A DNA stretch of 8,337 nucleotides from Spirochaetota bacterium. GTDB taxonomy: Bacteria; Spirochaetota; UBA12135; COTS27; JAFLEE01. The translations under genes were made by a program, and so were the position numbers. Location: NCBI GenBank assembly GCA_017302015.1, contig JAFLEE010000140.1:1-8337 (forward strand), written 5' to 3'. The notes under the pieces were generated by a model that saw nothing but the letters and a program-made list of their open reading frames with translations, did no database searches and had not been told where the DNA came from. Of the stretch, positions 5,678 to 8,337 are shown piece after piece. The stretch's first letter is position 1. Every line of letters starts with the position of its first letter.

Positions 5678-6046
5678 TCACTCCTTCAATAATTGCGCCG
5701 CGGGAACCCAGGAGGGTTCGCTCCCATCATCCCATTTGATCTTATAGGAAAGGCCCAGGGTTTCCAGCACCTTTCCGCCGTACATCTTCGGACTCCCATT
5801 CCAACTGGAAAGAACCCGGTCCCCCGCATTGAGGCCGGGGTTCCAGGGAAGCTCGCGGATTTCGCCCTCGGTAAGTTCGCTTTTATCGCCGTCCGCGTAT
5901 AAGACCTTCCACTTCTGTCCCTGCTTCTCGATGAGGGTGGCGAGGTACCAACCCGACGACCATTTGGCGCACACTCGCATCCCCGGCGAGAGGGCGAAGG
6001 CGGTCGTCGCGAACATCGCGGCGAAGGCGAGGATTTTAAGTTTCAT
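5678..6046 (-). CDS. Secreted protein with two Tudor/SH3-like barrels
   Basis: The 122-residue product starts with a Sec signal peptide (MKLKILAFAAMFATTAFALS; cleavage near 18-20 expected) and then has two copies of a small barrel fold. Copy 1 spans about 22-66 and copy 2 about 75-120. Each has a G-x-R-V opening (GMRV, GDRV), a tryptophan some five residues later, a central aromatic (WYLATLIE; MYGGKVLE), then a basic strand into a DG turn (KVLYADGDK; KIKWDDGSE). This pattern is that of Tudor/agenet-like domains, which in eukaryotes bind methylated or acidic peptides; the ligand here is unknown. The frame extends upstream to 6163, but ATG 6046 is the start because AGGAG lies five bases before it and the signal peptide begins there. 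No lipobox and no other domain. Likely periplasmic or secreted. Confidence 0.8.
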   Translation of the reverse strand: MKLKILAFAAMFATTAFALSPGMRVCAKWSSGWYLATLIEKQGQKWKVLYADGDKSELTEGEIRELPWNPGLNAGDRVLSSWNGSPKMYGGKVLETLGLSYKIKWDDGSEPSWVPAAQLLKE

Positions 6047-6069
6047 GGGAGCTCCTGACCGGCGTAAAA

Positions 6070-6099
6070 ATAGTCCTATCGGTACCCGGTCAGCGTCAA
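6070..6099 (-). promoter_or_regulatory. Tentative promoter of the Tudor-like gene
   Basis: On the minus strand TTGACG (6099-6094) is followed after 18 bases by GACTAT (6075-6070), a poor -10 match; a better hexamer, TATTTT (6072-6067), is 21 bases away. The -35 box is good, the rest ambiguous. Confidence 0.3.
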
Positions 6100-6152
6100 T
6101 GCCCGGAGGGCCAGGAGCGGCCGGCCTGCGGGCACATCGGGTCAGGGCGAAT

Positions 6153-6202
6153 CGGGGGATCACCCCCGTCGATTCCCCTGGGAATCCAAGGCCGAAGCCT
6201 TG
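6153..6202. promoter_or_regulatory. Three consecutive perfect stem-loops between divergent genes
   Basis: CGGGGG/CCCCCG (6153-6158 and 6163-6168, loop ATCA), GATTCCC/GGGAATC (6171-6177 and 6180-6186, centre CT) and CAAGGC/GCCTTG (6187-6192 and 6197-6202, loop CGAA) lie almost end to end. On the minus strand the third has a C-TTCG-G loop, the very stable tetraloop type. None is followed by a T-run in either direction. They sit upstream of the promoter of the membrane protein gene, about 105 bases upstream of the Tudor-like gene. The middle one looks like an operator; alternatively the set is a folded small RNA or a palindromic repeat element. Confidence 0.5.
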
Positions 6203-6215
6203 AAAAATACGCCCA

Positions 6216-6224
6216 TGCTACATT
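6216..6224 (+). promoter_or_regulatory. Extended -10 promoter of the membrane protein gene
   Basis: TGCTACATT fits the extended -10 pattern TGnTAnnnT. It lies 36 bases before the ATG at 6261. A TTGAAA (6200-6205) is present but only 13 bases away, too close to act as a normal -35; extended -10 promoters can do without one. Confidence 0.4.
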
Positions 6225-6260
6225 CCCCGAAAGCACCCCACCGCGCCTACGGGAGCCCCC

Positions 6261-6647
6261 ATGTTCCGAAATATCCTCGCCCTCCTCGCCGCCACCGTCT
6301 GGATCTCCGCCTCCGAGTTCTTCCGCAATCAATTCCTCTTCAAATCCCTCTGGGTCGCCCATTACCAGAAACTCGGCGTCGCCTTTCCCGCCGAACCCAT
6401 CAACGGGGCGATTTTGGGCATCTGGTCCCTCGCCATGGCCCTCCTCATTTTCATCCTCATTCCCCGGTATAAACTCTGGCAGACCACCCTCATCGCCTGG
6501 CTCGCCTCTTTTGTGATGATGTGGCTGGTGATCGGCAATCTGGGCGTGCTGCCCCACGCCCTCCTCTGGTATGCGGTGCCCCTGAGTCTCTTGGAATGCT
6601 TCGTCGCTGCGCTCATCCTCACGGGTCTCCCCAAGAAGCGCGCCTGA
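6261..6647 (+). CDS. Small four-helix membrane protein of unknown function
   Basis: The 128-residue product is almost wholly membrane-embedded. Four hydrophobic segments are visible at about 4-20, 47-67, 74-95 and 98-123, joined by short loops. The first loop (FFRNQFLFKSLWVAHYQKLG) carries most of the charged and aromatic residues, and further polar or helix-bending residues lie at GNLGVLP and in the last helix (PLSLLE). The general plan resembles small DUF1761-like membrane proteins, but I cannot place it with confidence and give no function. ATG 6261 has GGGAG five bases before it. It ends in Lys-Lys-Arg, expected on the cytoplasmic side. It is divergent from the Tudor-like gene and followed by a 214-bp space before the convergent end of the NHL gene. 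Confidence 0.75.
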   Translation: MFRNILALLAATVWISASEFFRNQFLFKSLWVAHYQKLGVAFPAEPINGAILGIWSLAMALLIFILIPRYKLWQTTLIAWLASFVMMWLVIGNLGVLPHALLWYAVPLSLLECFVAALILTGLPKKRA

Positions 6648-6772
6648 TCGCCTGCAGGGCTCGAAACAGAATCCCCCCGCGGTAGATCCTGCCTATGCAA
6701 CGCGGCGGATTGGCGTCAATCCCCATCGCGATCTGATTGGGCGTGCCAGGCTCAACGTTCAGATCTAGCCCT

Positions 6773-6821
6773 CACTGGCAACCAGTGTGCCGCGAGAAAC
6801 ACGCTCTTTTCGATTTAAGAG
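6773..6821. terminator. Two short stem-loops between convergent genes
   Basis: CACTGG (6773-6778) pairs with CCAGTG (6782-6787) over CAA, and CTCTT (6804-6808) pairs with AAGAG (6817-6821) over eight bases. They lie between the convergent ends at 6647 and 6862, where terminators are expected. Neither has a clear T-run, so the call rests mainly on position. Confidence 0.25.
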
Positions 6822-6861
6822 TTGTTTCAACCCTTAACCTACGGTCGGCGACCTGAGCGTT

Positions 6862-7899
6862 TCAATTATTCGTCACAACAGTCGTAACGAAATTAGTGGT
6901 CGCGTTGGTTTGGATACCCCAGGTGAAGACTTTGATGCGGTCGTCATACCCATTGGCTATATATAAATTTGACTGGTTATCTTGCAAAATCGCCGTGCTC
7001 CATTTTAATTCATTGATGTTTGTTCCAGATGTGCCAAACACGAATTGAACGGTGCCCGATGTGTCGAGAACGGCGATTTTATTAAGGGAGTTCCCAACGA
7101 ATAACCTATTTCCCGTTTGATTTAAACCCAGTCCTTTTGGTTGAGGATAGTTTGCGGACGGACCTAGGGTTAGGTTTAAATTCCCTGAGGTGTCATACCT
7201 CTTTATTGTCCCCGCCGCGCCGGCTCCTACCCAGTAATTAGTTCCTTCCATTCGCATGGATTCGCCTGAAATCGAATACTTTGCTAAAAAAGTGCCGTTC
7301 GTATCAAACTTTTGGGTACGGGAATTTCCGACATCTGACACCCAGATATTGCCAGTGGGGTCAATTGCAATTTTACTGTCACCTCCACCTGATCCAAATT
7401 GGCCATCTCCAGTGCCTGAACTTCCCCACTTATTGAGATAAACGCCATTGGTTGTAAATACCTGTATTCGAGAATCTTCAATAGAGTACACCTTCCCATC
7501 AGTACTCACGGCAATGCCATTTAAGGTAGAAAATTGTCCATTCCCAGTGCCCGCGGTTCCCCATTTTCGTAAAAAATTTCCATTAGTGTCGAACACTTGG
7601 ATACGATTTCCAAAGTATTCTGCCACATAGATTTGGTAGTCGGGGCCAAATACTACGTCACCGACTGCGTTCATCTGACCATCCGCACTCCCATACCCTC
7701 CCCAACTCCGCTTATAAAAGTAATTCGTGGAAATAGTAGTCGTCACCACTTGGGTCACATTGGTCACGACATTCCCATTCGTCGTGCTGGAGACCGTATT
7801 AGTGCTGGCAGTAGGGTCCGTCGGTGAAGCTGGTTTGGCAGGGCAAGCCGCCAGAAACAGCATCACAAGAAGCAAAAGAAAACCATAAATAAACTTCAT
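6862..7899 (-). CDS. NHL-repeat beta-propeller lipoprotein
   Basis: The 345-residue protein begins with a lipoprotein signal peptide: a hydrophobic stretch to residue 18 and the lipobox Leu16-Ala17-Ala18-Cys19, so it should be lipid-anchored at Cys19. A Ser/Thr/Asn linker (about 25-60) leads to roughly six NHL blades. The first three are clearest: each has a G-x-[IV]-A/F-x-P/T strand, an [IV]-Q-V-F/K-F-D-T-N-G strand and a closing KWG-GTG-GQF loop (for example 80-122, 127-168, 176-208); blades four to six run to about 327. The tail (331-345) repeats the Thr/Asn/Val style of the linker. NHL propellers usually bind proteins, RNA or sugars; a few are enzymes, but no catalytic residues stand out. 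ATG 7899 is preceded by AGAGG. Codons are much richer in A and T than in neighbouring genes, suggesting transfer or a different expression class. Confidence 0.85.
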   Translation of the reverse strand: MKFIYGFLLLLVMLFLAACPAKPASPTDPTASTNTVSSTTNGNVVTNVTQVVTTTISTNYFYKRSWGGYGSADGQMNAVGDVVFGPDYQIYVAEYFGNRIQVFDTNGNFLRKWGTAGTGNGQFSTLNGIAVSTDGKVYSIEDSRIQVFTTNGVYLNKWGSSGTGDGQFGSGGGDSKIAIDPTGNIWVSDVGNSRTQKFDTNGTFLAKYSISGESMRMEGTNYWVGAGAAGTIKRYDTSGNLNLTLGPSANYPQPKGLGLNQTGNRLFVGNSLNKIAVLDTSGTVQFVFGTSGTNINELKWSTAILQDNQSNLYIANGYDDRIKVFTWGIQTNATTNFVTTVVTNN

Positions 7900-7923
7900 G
7901 CCTTACCTCTACAATTGAAGAAT

Positions 7924-8193
7924 CTATCTTTTCAAAGTCGTGTTAACTTGGTCAATCGAAGAAACCGTGGCGGTCACAAACTTATCGCGCCTTTTGACAC
8001 TCAAGCGAGTGGTGCTGGCCAATGGATAGCACTGATGGCCCATTGGCAATTGGCGTTCGGGCGAAGAAATGCCAAGAACACGGCAAAAATCACGGGAAAT
8101 GGCCGCGATGTTAAGGCGATGGTTTACAAACGACTCTTCTGTATTCCCGTCAAACGACCCTATCCGATGGCTATTTTTGCGGCCGACGGCCAC
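7924..8193 (-). CDS. Possible hypothetical ORF upstream of the NHL gene (doubtful)
   Basis: The frame starts at GTG 8193 and ends 24 bases before the NHL gene on the same strand, a spacing that would suit an operon. It is soluble, without signal peptide or membrane segment, and matches no family I know. The same frame stays open without a stop beyond 8193 to the right edge (at least 138 codons), crossing the 13-bp repeat, so this may be the end of a longer gene or pseudogene. Against it: no strong SD, and the plus strand has a competing 115-codon frame (TTG 7915 to 8262) over the same bases. Codon use does not settle which, if either, is real. Confidence 0.3.
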   Translation of the reverse strand: MAVGRKNSHRIGSFDGNTEESFVNHRLNIAAISRDFCRVLGISSPERQLPMGHQCYPLASTTRLSVKRRDKFVTATVSSIDQVNTTLKR

Positions 8194-8284
8194 TGGCTTT
8201 CCCGAAGACTTCAGATGAAGCCGACCTTCGCATATCGCGAGTGCGTAAGTTCGGGGGATTAGGGATTTAAACAGCGCCGCAAGA

Positions 8285-8337
8285 GACGCTGAAAGGAGAC
8301 GCTGAAAGGAGACGCTGAAAGGAGACGCTGAAAGGAG
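8285..8337. repeat. 13-bp tandem repeat, four copies, truncated by window edge
   Basis: The unit GACGCTGAAAGGA occurs four times without change (8285-8297, 8298-8310, 8311-8323, 8324-8336), and base 8337 begins a fifth. Perfect identity points to recent expansion by slippage. The unit contains no stop in any minus-strand frame, so a minus-strand ORF could cross it as a 13-residue repeat. It shares no sequence with the 53-bp repeat at the left edge. Confidence 0.9.

Noticed and set aside
7915-8262. 115-codon plus-strand ORF near the right edge
   Set aside because: TTG start without an SD, no recognisable motif, and it overlaps a same-operon-strand frame; kept only as a competitor in the entry for that frame.

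Overview
The window is a GC-rich bacterial chromosome segment with tightly spaced genes, codons ending mostly in G or C, and Shine-Dalgarno sites of the AGGAG/GGGAG type. A lipoprotein signal peptide and a second Sec signal peptide suggest a didermic (Gram-negative-type) organism. Nothing here fixes the phylum. The right end (about 6800-8337) is clearly lower in GC than the rest and may have a separate origin.

Left part (1-2126). Three copies of a 53-bp GC-rich tandem repeat run in from the left edge. Next is a short fragment (233-310) that copies the first 11 codons of the MFS transporter found 2.4 kb away. It faces a complete minus-strand gene for a cytoplasmic BNR/Asp-box sialidase-like protein (start 1356, good SD). 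Upstream of that lies a small unrecognised minus-strand ORF (1548-1952).

Central part (2127-5523). A small basic protein of unknown function (2127-2621) overlaps an MFS transporter (2618-3763) by the four bases TTGA, so the two are probably co-translated. About 400 bp without a convincing gene follow. Next comes the best-marked control region in the window: a near-consensus promoter with a perfect dyad over its -10 box, a second dyad around the -35 box and a hairpin that pairs with the SD. It drives a solitary AAA_14/DUF4143-type ATPase (4168-5523).

Right part (5678-8337). A secreted protein made of two Tudor/SH3-like barrels (5678-6046, minus) is divergent from a four-helix membrane protein (6261-6647, plus). 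The intergenic space between them holds three consecutive perfect stem-loops. A low-GC NHL-repeat lipoprotein (6862-7899, minus) follows, with an uncertain upstream ORF that runs towards a 13-bp tandem repeat at the right edge.

The genes do not form one pathway. The plausible links are local: the small protein with the MFS transporter, and perhaps an older link between MFS-type transport and the sialidase, suggested by the MFS fragment beside it. I see no clear defence or mobile system. The ATPase with its operator-like promoter is the most system-like element, but it stands alone.
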